This document shows, in pieces, positions 52,049-60,365 of a DNA stretch of 64,000 bases. Both the position numbers and the translations under genes were made by a program. Numbering within the stretch: position 1 is the first letter of the stretch; each line of letters begins with the position of its first letter. Source of the stretch: Streptomyces globosus (GTDB lineage: Bacteria; Actinomycetota; Actinomycetes; Streptomycetales; Streptomycetaceae). Location of the stretch: NCBI RefSeq assembly GCF_003325375.1, contig NZ_CP030862.1, positions 6,453,501-6,517,500 of the forward strand, read 5' to 3'. Under the pieces are notes generated by a model. That model did no database searches. It had not been told where the DNA came from and worked only from the letters and a program-made list of their open reading frames with translations.

Positions 52049-53668
52049 TCAGAAGTCCATGTCACCGCCCGGCATGCCGCCCGGAGCGGCGGCGGCCTTC
52101 TCCGGCTTGTCGGCGATGACGGCCTCGGTGGTCAGGAACAGCGCGGCGATCGACGCGGCGTTCTGCAGGGCGGAACGCGTGACCTTCGCCGGGTCGATGA
52201 TGCCCTCGGCGATCATGTCGACGTACTCGCCGGTCGCGGCGTTCAGGCCGTGGCCCGGGGTCAGGTTGCGCACCTTCTCCACCACGACGCCGCCCTCGAG
52301 GCCGGCGTTGACGGAGATCTGCTTCAGCGGGGCCTCGAGCGCCAGCTTGACGGCGGCGGCACCGGTGGCCTCGTCGCCCTCCAGCTCCAGCTTCTCGAAG
52401 ACCGAGGAGGCCTGCAGCAGGGCCACGCCACCACCGGCGACGATGCCCTCCTCGACGGCGGCCTTCGCGTTGCGGACGGCGTCCTCGATGCGGTGCTTGC
52501 GCTCCTTGAGCTCCACCTCGGTCGCGGCGCCGGCCTTGATGACGGCCACGCCGCCGGCCAGCTTCGCGAGGCGCTCCTGGAGCTTCTCGCGGTCGTAGTC
52601 CGAGTCGGAGTTCTCGATCTCGGCGCGGATCTGGTTCACGCGACCGGCAACCTGGTCGCTGTCACCGGCACCGTCGACGATGGTGGTCTCGTCCTTGGTG
52701 ATGACGACCTTGCGGGCGCGGCCCAGCAGGTCCAGGCCGGCGTTCTCCAGCTTGAGGCCGACCTCCTCGGAGATGACCGTGCCGCCCGTGAGGATGGCGA
52801 TGTCGCCGAGCATGGCCTTGCGGCGGTCGCCGAAGCCCGGGGCCTTGACGGCGACGGACTTGAAGGTGCCGCGGATCTTGTTGACGACCAGGGTCGACAG
52901 GGCCTCGCCCTCGACGTCCTCGGCGATGATCAGCAGCGGCTTGCCCGACTGCATGACCTTCTCCAGGAGCGGCAGCAGGTCCTTGACGTTGCTGATCTTG
53001 GAGTTGGCGATCAGGATGTACGGGTCGTCGAGGGACGCCTCCATACGCTCCATGTCGGTGGCAAAGTACGCCGAGATGTAGCCCTTGTCGAAGCGCATGC
53101 CCTCGGTGAGCTCAAGCTCCAGACCGAAGGTCTGGGACTCCTCGACGGTGATGACGCCTTCCTTGCCGACCTTGTCCATGGCCTCGGCGATGAGCTCGCC
53201 GATCTGGGTGTCGGCGGCGGAGATGGAGGCCGTGGAAGCGATCTGCTCCTTGGTCTCGACGTCCTTCGCCTGCTCCAGCAGGGCGCCGGAGACGGCCTCG
53301 ACGGCCTTCTCGATGCCGCGCTTGAGGGCCATCGGGTTGGCGCCGGCCGCCACGTTGCGCAGGCCCTCGCGGACGAGCGCCTGGGCGAGGACGGTCGCGG
53401 TGGTCGTACCGTCGCCGGCGACGTCGTCCGTCTTCTTGGCGACTTCCTTGACCAGCTCGGCGCCGATCTTCTCGTACGGGTCCTCGAGCTCGATCTCCTT
53501 GGCGATGGAGACACCGTCGTTGGTGATCGTGGGGGCGCCCCACTTCTTCTCAAGGACGACGTTGCGACCCTTGGGGCCAAGGGTGACCTTGACGGCGTCG
53601 GCGAGCTGGTTCATGCCGCGCTCGAGGCCGCGCCGGGCCTCCTCGTCGAACGCAATGATCTTGGCCAT
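52049..53668 (-). CDS. groEL2: Chaperonin GroEL (GroEL2-type)
   Basis: Encodes 539 aa with no groES in front, as is usual for actinobacterial groEL2. MAKIIAFDEEARRGLERGMNQLADAVKVTLGPKGRNV, the ATP-binding GDGTTTATVLAQ, and the repeated Gly/Met C-terminus GGMPGGDMDF are all present, and the length is normal. It assists ATP-driven protein folding. Four CIRCE half-sites 160-220 bases upstream indicate repression by HrcA. A promoter TTGCAC-N17-TAATCA lies within them. Confidence 0.96.
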   Translation of the reverse strand: MAKIIAFDEEARRGLERGMNQLADAVKVTLGPKGRNVVLEKKWGAPTITNDGVSIAKEIELEDPYEKIGAELVKEVAKKTDDVAGDGTTTATVLAQALVREGLRNVAAGANPMALKRGIEKAVEAVSGALLEQAKDVETKEQIASTASISAADTQIGELIAEAMDKVGKEGVITVEESQTFGLELELTEGMRFDKGYISAYFATDMERMEASLDDPYILIANSKISNVKDLLPLLEKVMQSGKPLLIIAEDVEGEALSTLVVNKIRGTFKSVAVKAPGFGDRRKAMLGDIAILTGGTVISEEVGLKLENAGLDLLGRARKVVITKDETTIVDGAGDSDQVAGRVNQIRAEIENSDSDYDREKLQERLAKLAGGVAVIKAGAATEVELKERKHRIEDAVRNAKAAVEEGIVAGGGVALLQASSVFEKLELEGDEATGAAAVKLALEAPLKQISVNAGLEGGVVVEKVRNLTPGHGLNAATGEYVDMIAEGIIDPAKVTRSALQNAASIAALFLTTEAVIADKPEKAAAAPGGMPGGDMDF

Positions 53669-53828
53669 CTGAAGTGGTCCTCCAGGACTGGGGTTTCCCC
53701 CTGCGCCGCCAGGCGCGCGGGGAGGGGTGGATTGCTCCGGACCGCGTCCGCGCCCGCGACGGACGGCCTGCGTGACCGGCGGTTCCTTCCCGCCGGACCT
53801 GCGGGCCTCACCGACCCGGTCCCGTGTA

Positions 53829-53891
53829 GTAGCACTCTCACTCGTAGAGTGCTAACGCCAATGATTAGCACTCGACCCCCGCGAGTGCAAG
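53829..53891 (-). promoter_or_regulatory. groEL2 promoter with four phased CIRCE half-sites
   Basis: Half-sites lie at 53829-53837 (GTAGCACTC), 53847-53855 (GAGTGCTAA), 53865-53873 (TTAGCACTC) and 53883-53891 (GAGTGCAAG), each followed by exactly nine bases. This makes two CIRCE elements, 53829-53855 and 53865-53891, and a reversed pairing between them. On the minus strand TTGCAC (53890-53885) and TAATCA (53867-53862), 17 bp apart, look like -35 and -10 boxes. HrcA on the upstream element would cover the promoter and on the other the start region. Confidence 0.85.
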
Positions 53892-53981
53892 CGGCTTCCC
53901 GCCATCCCCGGCCACCGCAGGCGACACGCCCGCCGCGGCGCCGGCGGCAGGGCGGGCGGCAGGGCGGCCCCGTCCCGGAAC

Positions 53982-54025
53982 ACACGGAGGGCCCGCACCC
54001 CTCCTCAGGATGCGGACCCTCGTGT
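53982..54025. terminator. Terminator hairpin after the cold-shock gene
   Basis: 53982-54000 (ACACGGAGGGCCCGCACCC) pairs with 54008-54025 with one bulge and two mismatches around the loop CTCCTCA. It lies 27 bases past the stop of the minus-strand cold-shock gene and separates it from the groEL2 control region. Confidence 0.7.
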
Positions 54026-54052
54026 ATGCGTCGGTGGTCGATCGCGCCGGGA

Positions 54053-54256
54053 CTAGACGGCGAGCTTGACCATGTCCGCCTGCGGACCCTTCTGGCCCTG
54101 CGAGATCTCGAACTCGACCCGCTGACCCTCTTCAAGGGTGCGGTACCCGTCCATCTGGATGGCGCTGTAGTGGACGAACACATCCGCACCACCGTCGACC
54201 GCGATGAAGCCGTAGCCCTTCTCCGCGTTGAACCACTTGACGGTGCCCTGAGCCAT
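54053..54256 (-). CDS. Cold-shock protein, CspA family
   Basis: Encodes 67 aa, a minimal cold-shock domain: GTVKWFNAEKGYGFIAVDGG (RNP1 KGYGFI), DVFVHYSAI (RNP2) and YRTLEEGQRVEFEI. It binds RNA and single-stranded DNA. AGGGGAGTT precedes the ATG (minus strand). The upstream 400 bases are unusually AT-rich for this genome, fitting a strongly expressed gene with a long structured leader. Confidence 0.95.
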   Translation of the reverse strand: MAQGTVKWFNAEKGYGFIAVDGGADVFVHYSAIQMDGYRTLEEGQRVEFEISQGQKGPQADMVKLAV

Positions 54257-54590
54257 GCCTAACTCCCCTATTACTGGCCCTTGCGCAGGACCGCACTTCG
54301 CGGTCCCGGGTCAGAACTTGCGCCGGAACGCCTCGACCGCGGCTGAATGTATCTGCACCGGTGCTGTCTGCAACAGGTCAATCCGACGAGAAATCCGGTC
54401 ACACCGAAAGCGGAAAATAGGCCGAAAATTTGTCACATTCCCGGGCAACTCGGACCTGGCATAACGCGCCAAAGCCTCATAACGCACCCGCACATTGACT
54501 CAATGTCACCCATCACGCGACCCGTACATATGCGGCGGGCAAGAACAGCGGAGGGGACTTCCCCAACTCTACCGCGCCCAACCAAGCAGA
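54257..54590 (-). promoter_or_regulatory. AT-rich leader and promoter region of the cold-shock gene
   Basis: The stretch is markedly richer in A and T than the rest of the window. On the minus strand a TTGACC occurs at 54381-54376, but no good -10 box lies 16-18 bp further, so I do not commit to a promoter. Cold-shock genes commonly have long 5' untranslated regions that refold with temperature; whether this one does is unknown. No gene is visible. Confidence 0.4.
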
Positions 54591-54623
54591 ATTACCCCCT
54601 CCGCTTTTACCGGAGGGGGTAAT
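54591..54623. terminator. 13-bp perfect-stem terminator after moaD
   Basis: ATTACCCCCTCCG at 54591-54603 pairs exactly with 54611-54623 around CTTTTAC. It is 39 bases past the moaD stop in the direction of transcription, so it ends the thrC-moaD transcript. The symmetric AT-flanked stem could also work on the other strand. Confidence 0.85.
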
Positions 54624-54661
54624 CGGGGCCGTGCGCGTGCGAACGGGTGCGTGGGGACGGG

Positions 54662-54940
54662 TCAGCAGCCGCCGGCGACGGCCGGAATGATGGACACGCC
54701 CGCGCCGTCCGGCGTCGCCGCCTCCAGACCGCCCTCGAAGCGGACGTCGTCGTCGTTGACGTACACGTTCACGAAGCGGCGCAGCTTGCCCTGGTCGTCC
54801 AGGACGCGCGCGGCGATCCCGGGGTGGTTCGCCTCCAGCGACGCGATGACCTCGGCGAGGGTGGCGCCCTCGGCGGGCACCTCGGCCTGGCCGCCGGTGT
54901 AGGTGCGCAGGATGGTGGGGATGCGGACGTTGACGCTCAT
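54662..54940 (-). CDS. MoaD/ThiS-type sulfur carrier (CysO-like), ending GGC
   Basis: Encodes 92 aa. VNVRIPTILRTYTGGQAEVPAEGATLAEVIASLEANHPG and FVNVYVNDDDVRFEGGLEA are a ubiquitin-like sulfur-carrier fold closest to CysO. Carriers end in Gly-Gly, which is adenylated and thiocarboxylated; here the end is AVAGGC, one Cys beyond. A protease must remove it before use. It lies 49 bases downstream of thrC on the same strand and ends at a strong terminator, so it is co-transcribed with thrC. Confidence 0.88.
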   Translation of the reverse strand: MSVNVRIPTILRTYTGGQAEVPAEGATLAEVIASLEANHPGIAARVLDDQGKLRRFVNVYVNDDDVRFEGGLEAATPDGAGVSIIPAVAGGC

Positions 54941-54989
54941 GGCGCTTCTGCCTTTCCGGGCGCGGGGTGCAGCGGGGTGCAGGGGAGGG

Positions 54990-56294
54990 TCAGGCCAGGC
55001 CGGCGGCGCGGAACGCGTCCAGGCTCGGGCGGATCACGGCGGTCTGCCCGCTGTCCGCGGCCACCGCCTCCAGGGTCTTCAGGCCGTCGCCGGTGTTGAG
55101 GACGACGGTGGTCAGCGAGGGGTCGAGCTGCCCGTTCTCGATCAGCTTCTTCGTCACGCCGACGGTCACGCCGCCCGCGGTCTCCGCGAAGATGCCCTCG
55201 GTCCGGGCCAGGATCCTGATGGCCTCGACGACCTGCTCGTCCGTGACGTCCTCGACGTAGCCTCCGGTGCGGCGCGCGATGTCCAGCACGTACGGTCCGT
55301 CCGCCGGGTTGCCGATCGCGAGGGACTTCGCGATCGTGTTCGGCTTCTGCGGGCGGACCACGTCGTGGCCGGCCTTGAACGCGGTCGACACCGGGGAGCA
55401 GCCCTCGGCCTGCGCACCGAAGATCTTGTACGGCCGGTCCTCGACCAGGCCCAGCTTCACGAGCTCCTGCAGACCCTTGTCGATCTTGGTGAGCTGGGAG
55501 CCGGAGGCGATCGGCACCACGATCTGGTCGGGCAGCCGCCAGCCGAGCTGCTCGCAGATCTCGTACGCCAGCGTCTTCGAGCCCTCGCCGTAGTAGGGGC
55601 GCAGGTTGACGTTGACGAAGCCCCAGCCCTCGCCCAGCGGGTCTCCGATGAGCTCGGAGCAGAAGCGGTTCACGTCGTCGTAGTTGCCCTCGATGCCGAC
55701 GAGGTCGCCGCCGTACACGCCGGCCATGACGACCTTGCCCTGCTCCAGGTCGTGCGGGATGAACACGCAGGAGCGGAAGCCGGCGCGCGCCGCGGCGGCG
55801 CCGACGGCGCCGGCCAGGTTGCCCGTGGAGGAGCAGGACAGGGTGGTGAAGCCGAAGGCGCGGGCGGCCTCGACCGCGATCGCGACGACGCGGTCCTTGA
55901 AGGAGTGCGTCGGGTTGCCGGAGTCGTCCTTGACGTACAGCTTGCCGGTGACGCCCAGCTCCTTGGCCAGGTTCTCGGCGTCGACGAGCTTGGTGAAGCC
56001 CGGGTTCAGGCTCGGCTTGGAGGCCACGTCCGTGGGGACGGGCAGCAGCGGGGCGTAGCGCCAGATGTTGTGCGGGCCGGCCTCGATCGCCGCGCGCAGC
56101 GCCTCCGGGTCGCCGGCCGGCAGCTCGTACGCGACTTCGAGGGGCCCGAAGCACTCGGCGCAGGCGAAGATGGGTCCGAGCTCGAAGCGGGTGCCGCACT
56201 CGCGACAGGAGAGCCCGGCCGCGGGGCCGAGGTCCACGGAGGACGCAGAAGCGGAGGTTCCGGCGGAAGGTACGGCAACGGTCTGTGCAGCCAT
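54990..56294 (-). CDS. thrC: Threonine synthase
   Basis: Encodes 434 aa. A small N-terminal zinc-ribbon-like segment (C30, C33, C45, C48) precedes the PLP fold: Lys133 in NPTHSFKDR binds PLP, SCSSTGNLAGAVGAAAARAG holds the phosphate loop, and NTGDGLKTLEAV is near the end. It turns O-phosphohomoserine into threonine. The ATG at 56294 follows AAAGGGCC. Immediately upstream on the same strand is a SAM-I riboswitch, whose P1 strand lies beside the ribosome-binding region. moaD follows. Confidence 0.95.
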   Translation of the reverse strand: MAAQTVAVPSAGTSASASSVDLGPAAGLSCRECGTRFELGPIFACAECFGPLEVAYELPAGDPEALRAAIEAGPHNIWRYAPLLPVPTDVASKPSLNPGFTKLVDAENLAKELGVTGKLYVKDDSGNPTHSFKDRVVAIAVEAARAFGFTTLSCSSTGNLAGAVGAAAARAGFRSCVFIPHDLEQGKVVMAGVYGGDLVGIEGNYDDVNRFCSELIGDPLGEGWGFVNVNLRPYYGEGSKTLAYEICEQLGWRLPDQIVVPIASGSQLTKIDKGLQELVKLGLVEDRPYKIFGAQAEGCSPVSTAFKAGHDVVRPQKPNTIAKSLAIGNPADGPYVLDIARRTGGYVEDVTDEQVVEAIRILARTEGIFAETAGGVTVGVTKKLIENGQLDPSLTTVVLNTGDGLKTLEAVAADSGQTAVIRPSLDAFRAAGLA

Positions 56295-56314
56295 GATCGG
56301 CGAGGCCCTTTCTC

Positions 56315-56464
56315 CTCATCTTCCCCATGGCGCACTTCGCCATGAGACGGAATTGGCACCTTCCCTAGCCGGGGACCTCGCTGCTGCTGCGCGCAGTGGC
56401 GGGAAACCGACTGGAGGGTTGCCGGGGCTTCAACGGGCCGTGTCCCTCTGCCCCTCTGGATGAG
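56315..56464 (-). promoter_or_regulatory. SAM-I (S-box) riboswitch upstream of thrC
   Basis: On the minus strand the sequence reads CTCATCCAGAG...GAGGGACACGGCCCGTTGAAGCCCCGGCAACC...GGTGCCAATTCC, the conserved S-box core. P1 is CTCATC (56464-56459) with GATGAG (56320-56315). P4 is the exact hairpin CATGGCG/CGCCATG (56326-56344). The 3' P1 strand runs directly into AGGAGAAAGGG, the ribosome-binding region of thrC, so ligand binding would hide it and reduce translation. No terminator-like U-run follows. This supports control by S-adenosylmethionine at translation. Confidence 0.9.
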
Positions 56465-56651
56465 CGGTATGGCGCGGGGCGCGCGCTCGACGGCGCACCC
56501 CGGCATTTGTCGGAAGGACCCCCGGCATGCGGCGGCCCTTCGCGTTGTTCAAGACTGTAACCGAAGCTCCGAGCGGTTGAGACAGCCGTCCGAAGCGCGA
56601 GATGGATCACTTTTCGGCCGGACCGGCCGAGGGAAGCAGGGAGAGCCGAAC

Positions 56652-57629
56652 GTGCTGGAAGAGGTGGAGCGCTGGCTCGCGGACCGCTCCTGGTCCGTGG
56701 CCGACCGGCCGCTCGACCAGCTGCTGGCCGCCAAACGCGCGGCCGGCACCACGGTCAGTGTCGTCCTGCCCGCCCTCGACGAGGAGGCGACCGTCGGCGA
56801 CATCGTCGAGGTCATCCGGCGCGAACTCGTCGACGGACTGCCGTACCCGCTCGTCGACGAGCTGGTCGTCGTCGACTCCGGGTCCGCCGACCGCACTGCC
56901 GAGGTCGCCGCGAAGGCCGGCGCCACCGTCGTCCACCGCGACGACATCCTGCCCCGCATCCCGGCCGTCCCCGGCAAGGGCGAGGTGCTGTGGCGCTCAC
57001 TGCTGGCCACCTCCGGGGACGTCGTCTGCTTCGTCGACGCCGACCTGCGCGACTTCTCCGCCGCGTTCGTCACCGGCATCGTCGGCCCGCTGCTGACCGA
57101 GCCGGACGTCCAGTTCGTCAAGGCCATGTACGACCGCCCCCTCGGCGACGCCCCCGGCCAGGGCGGCCGCGTCACCGAGCTCGTCGCCCGCCCCCTGCTC
57201 AACCTGCACTGGCCGCGGCTCGCCGGCTTCGTCCAGCCCCTCGGCGGCGAGTACGCCGTCCGCCGCAGCCTGCTGGAGCGGCTGCCGTTCCCCGTCGGCT
57301 ACGGCGTCGAGCTGGGCCTCCTCGTCGACGCGCTGCACACCGTCGGGCTCGACGCGCTCGCCCAGGTCGACGTCGGCGTACGGCTCCACCGGCACCAGGA
57401 CGGGCAGGCGCTGGGCCGGATGGCCGCCGCGATCTACCGCACCGCGGAGCTGCGGCTCTCCCGCGGGCACTCCCCCGGCCACCGCTGGGGGCACCCCCGG
57501 CTGCGGCCGGCGCTGACCCAGTTCGAGCGCGGGCCGCACGGCTTCGAGCCGCGCACCCACCCCGTGGACACCGAGGAACGGCCGCCGATGGCCGACATCG
57601 AGGAGTACGCGGTCCGACGCGTGGCGTGA
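56652..57629 (+). CDS. gpgS: Glucosyl-3-phosphoglycerate synthase
   Basis: Encodes 325 aa from a GTG, the same length as mycobacterial GpgS. It is a GT81/GT-A retaining transferase: VSVVLPALDEEATVGDIV, ELVVVDSGSADRT, VVCFVDADLRDF (DxD for metal and sugar nucleotide), and LAGFVQPLGGEYAVRRSLL, LLHRHQDGQALGRMA-like HRHQDGQ near the C-terminus. It joins glucose from NDP-glucose to 3-phosphoglycerate, the first step to glucosylglycerate and methylglucose lipopolysaccharide. It is followed by otsA, linking it to osmolyte metabolism. Confidence 0.9.
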   Translation: MLEEVERWLADRSWSVADRPLDQLLAAKRAAGTTVSVVLPALDEEATVGDIVEVIRRELVDGLPYPLVDELVVVDSGSADRTAEVAAKAGATVVHRDDILPRIPAVPGKGEVLWRSLLATSGDVVCFVDADLRDFSAAFVTGIVGPLLTEPDVQFVKAMYDRPLGDAPGQGGRVTELVARPLLNLHWPRLAGFVQPLGGEYAVRRSLLERLPFPVGYGVELGLLVDALHTVGLDALAQVDVGVRLHRHQDGQALGRMAAAIYRTAELRLSRGHSPGHRWGHPRLRPALTQFERGPHGFEPRTHPVDTEERPPMADIEEYAVRRVA

Positions 57630-57692
57630 CGGCAGGCGAACATGGGTGAAACCGGACGTTTGAGCGGGCGCGGGCCGGGCTAGGTTCGCCGC

Positions 57693-59153
57693 ATGGCTTC
57701 CCAGGTACTCGTCGCCGCGAACCGCGGTCCGCTCTCCTACGACCTCGACTCCGACGGCACCCTCGGTGCCCGCCGCGGCGGAGGCGGCCTCGTCTCCGGA
57801 CTGTCGGCCGCCCTGGCCGAACAGCCGGGCGCGCTCTGGATCTGCGCCGCCCTCTCACCGGGCGACCGCGAGGCCGTCCGCCGCGGCGTCGCCGAGCCCG
57901 GCGTCCGGATGCTGGACATCGATCCGGACACCTACAACGCCGCGTACAACGGCATCGCCAACTCCGTCCTCTGGTTCACCCACCACCACCTGTACGACAT
58001 CCCGCGCACCCCCGTCTTCGACGCCGCCTTCCGCCGCCAGTGGGGGGCGTACACCGCCTACAACCGGGCCTTCGCCGAAGCCCTCGCGGAGGAGGCCGGC
58101 CGGGGCGCCTGCGTGCTCGTACAGGACTACCACCTCGCCCTCGTCCCCGGGATGCTCCGCGAACTCCGCCCCGACCTGCGCATCGCCCACTTCACGCACA
58201 CCCCGTGGGCGTCACACGAGTTCCTGCAGATGCTCCCCGACGACATCCGCACCGACCTGCTGTGGGGCATGCTCGGCGCCGACCTGCTGGGCTTCCACAC
58301 CTGGGCATGGGCGCACTCCTTCCTCGGCTCCGCCCGCCTCGACGACGCGCGGGGCACCGCCGAGCCGGGCATGCCGTCGGGCACGGACGGCGAACGGTAC
58401 GTCGCGAAGAACCCCAACAGCCCCGTACGGCACCTCCGCACCGACGTGGCGGTCTTCCCCCTCGGCGTCGACGCCGACGAACTGCGGCGGCTCGCCGGCC
58501 GGCCCGAGGTCGACGAGCGGCTCGCCGAGCTGCGGGCCGCGATCGGCGACCGCAGGACGATCGTCCGCGTGGACCGCACGGAACTGTCCAAGAACATCGT
58601 CCGCGGCCTGCTGGCCTACCGGGAGCTCCTGGCGACCCGGCCCGAATGGCACGGCCGCGTCGTCCACCTCGCGTCCGCGTACCCGTCCCGGCAGGACCTC
58701 CCCGAGTACCGGGCGTACACGCAGGCGGTCCGCGACCTGGCGGCGGAGATCAACGCGGAGTACGGCACGCCCGCCTGGGAGCCGGTACTCCTGTCCGTCC
58801 AGGACGACTTCGCCCGCTCGCTCGCGCTCTACCGCATGGCGGACGTCGCCCTCGTCAACCCGGTCCGCGACGGCATGAACCTCGTCGCGAAGGAGATCCC
58901 CGTCATCTCGGAGGCCGGCTGCGCGCTGGTCCTGTCGACGGGGGCGGGCGCGTACGGCGAACTCCGCGCGGACGCGCTGACGGTGAACCCGTACGACGTC
59001 TCGGCGACGGCGGAGGCCCTGCACGCCGCCCTGACGATGCCGGCGGAGGATCGTGCGGCCCGCACGAAGCGCCTGGCCACGGCCGCGACGTCCCTGCCGC
59101 CCGCGGCCTGGTTCACCACGCAGCTGACGGCGCTCCGCGCCGTGCCGAACTGA
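57693..59153 (+). CDS. otsA: Alpha,alpha-trehalose-phosphate synthase (UDP-glucose type)
   Basis: Encodes 486 aa. VLVAANRGPLSYDL, RRGGGGLVSGLSAAL at the N-terminus and VQDYHLALVPGMLREL, HFTHTPWASHEFLQMLP, GADLLGFHTWAWAHSFL in the middle are GT20 signatures; VDRTELSKNIVRGLLAY and NPVRDGMNLVAKE form the nucleotide-sugar site. It makes trehalose-6-phosphate from UDP-glucose and glucose-6-phosphate. otsB, converging from the other side, completes the pathway, with a long palindromic repeat between. Confidence 0.95.
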   Translation: MASQVLVAANRGPLSYDLDSDGTLGARRGGGGLVSGLSAALAEQPGALWICAALSPGDREAVRRGVAEPGVRMLDIDPDTYNAAYNGIANSVLWFTHHHLYDIPRTPVFDAAFRRQWGAYTAYNRAFAEALAEEAGRGACVLVQDYHLALVPGMLRELRPDLRIAHFTHTPWASHEFLQMLPDDIRTDLLWGMLGADLLGFHTWAWAHSFLGSARLDDARGTAEPGMPSGTDGERYVAKNPNSPVRHLRTDVAVFPLGVDADELRRLAGRPEVDERLAELRAAIGDRRTIVRVDRTELSKNIVRGLLAYRELLATRPEWHGRVVHLASAYPSRQDLPEYRAYTQAVRDLAAEINAEYGTPAWEPVLLSVQDDFARSLALYRMADVALVNPVRDGMNLVAKEIPVISEAGCALVLSTGAGAYGELRADALTVNPYDVSATAEALHAALTMPAEDRAARTKRLATAATSLPPAAWFTTQLTALRAVPN

Positions 59154-59326
59154 GCCCCGGGTCCCCGAGCCGCGGCCCCGGCCCGGCCCCGGCCTCCGGC
59201 CCCCGGCCCGGACGGGGCACCGGGTGGCCCCGGGGCGGTGGTCGGGGGGCGCCGGCACGGGGGCGGTGGGCCGCTGCGCGGAGCGGTCCCCTCCCCGCCC
59301 CTTCCCGAAACCGGGCTGCGCCCGGA

Positions 59327-59450
59327 CCCCTTGCGGGGGCTCCGCCCCCACACCCCCGCGCCTCAAACGCCGGCGAGGCTGATCACGCCCGCCACACCCA
59401 GCCCCGCCGGCGCTTGAGGCGCGGGGTTCGGGGCGGAGCCCCGGAAGGGG
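59327..59450. repeat. Long imperfect inverted repeat (dispersed Streptomyces intergenic palindrome)
   Basis: Arms of about 52 bases at 59327-59381 and 59399-59450 include GGGGCTCCGCCCC and CCTCAAACGCCGGCG against GCGCTTGAGG and GGGGCGGAGCCCC, with a 17-base loop. I recognise this type of sequence as widely dispersed between genes in Streptomyces genomes. Located between convergent otsA and otsB it probably terminates both. Confidence 0.75.
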
Positions 59451-59465
59451 CCGCAGGCGGGCCTG

Positions 59466-60308
59466 CTAGAGGGCGGTGGCCAGGGCCGCCAGGAAGGCCG
59501 TGACCGCGGCGGGGCCGGGGAGGACCAGGTCGGCCCGCGCCGCGAGCTCCGGCACCTCCTCCGAGCCGCTGCACACCAGCAGCCCCGGCAGCCCCTCGGC
59601 CCGCCTCTTCTCGACGGCCGCGTACGCGGCGAGGTCGCCGAGGTCGTCCCCGGCGTACAGCACCGTCTCGGCGCCCGTCTCCGCGAGGTACTCCGTCAGG
59701 GCGACGCCCTTGTCCATCCCCGGAGGCCGCAGCTCCAGCACGGCCCGCCCCGGCTCGACGATGAGCCCGTGCCGGGCGGCCAGCTCGGCGAGCGGCCCGC
59801 GCAGGGCGGCGAACGCCGCGGCCGGGTCCTCGGCGCGCCGGGTGTGGACGGCGAGGGCGCGGCCCTTCTCCTCGATCCAGGTGCCGTGCCAGGCGCCGAC
59901 GGAGTGCAGGAACCCGGGCAGTTCGGCCCGTACGGCGGCGACGCCGGGGTGTTCGGCCGGGGCGTGGACGCTGCCGCTGACGGCGTCCCACCGCTCGGCC
60001 CCGTAGTGCCCGAGCACCACCAGGTGCTCCAGCCCGGCGACCCCGGCGAAGCCCCCGAGGCGCACGGCGACGCCCGCCGGCCGGCCGGTGACGACGGCGA
60101 CGGAGCCGACGCGCGGGGCGAGGGCGGCGAGCGCCGGGACGGCGTCGGGGTGGGCGCGGGCCTGGTCGGGGTCGGGGACGATGTCGGCGAGTGTGCCGTC
60201 GAAGTCGAGGGCGACCACGCTGCGGCGCGGGTCGCCGAGCAGGGCCGCGAGTCCCTCGCGGCCGGCGGCGGTGACGGGCATCGGCAGGTCGTGCGGATGG
60301 CTCCCCAT
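59466..60308 (-). CDS. otsB: Trehalose-6-phosphate phosphatase
   Basis: Encodes 280 aa. HAD motif I is VVALDFDGTLADI with Asp35 and Asp37; motif II is VAVVTGRP; YAGDDLGDLAAYAAV is motif III with the acidic pair; HYGAERW is typical of trehalose phosphatases. The C2-type cap lies between II and III. It releases trehalose from trehalose-6-phosphate made by OtsA. MGSHPH at 60308 is the start; an alternative at 60338 has no better support. DUF3263 lies upstream on the same strand. Confidence 0.92.
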   Translation of the reverse strand: MGSHPHDLPMPVTAAGREGLAALLGDPRRSVVALDFDGTLADIVPDPDQARAHPDAVPALAALAPRVGSVAVVTGRPAGVAVRLGGFAGVAGLEHLVVLGHYGAERWDAVSGSVHAPAEHPGVAAVRAELPGFLHSVGAWHGTWIEEKGRALAVHTRRAEDPAAAFAALRGPLAELAARHGLIVEPGRAVLELRPPGMDKGVALTEYLAETGAETVLYAGDDLGDLAAYAAVEKRRAEGLPGLLVCSGSEEVPELAARADLVLPGPAAVTAFLAALATAL

Positions 60309-60365
60309 ACGGACGACCCTAACGGCCGACCGGGACAACGGCTACGGCGCCCCCGGGGGGCGCCG

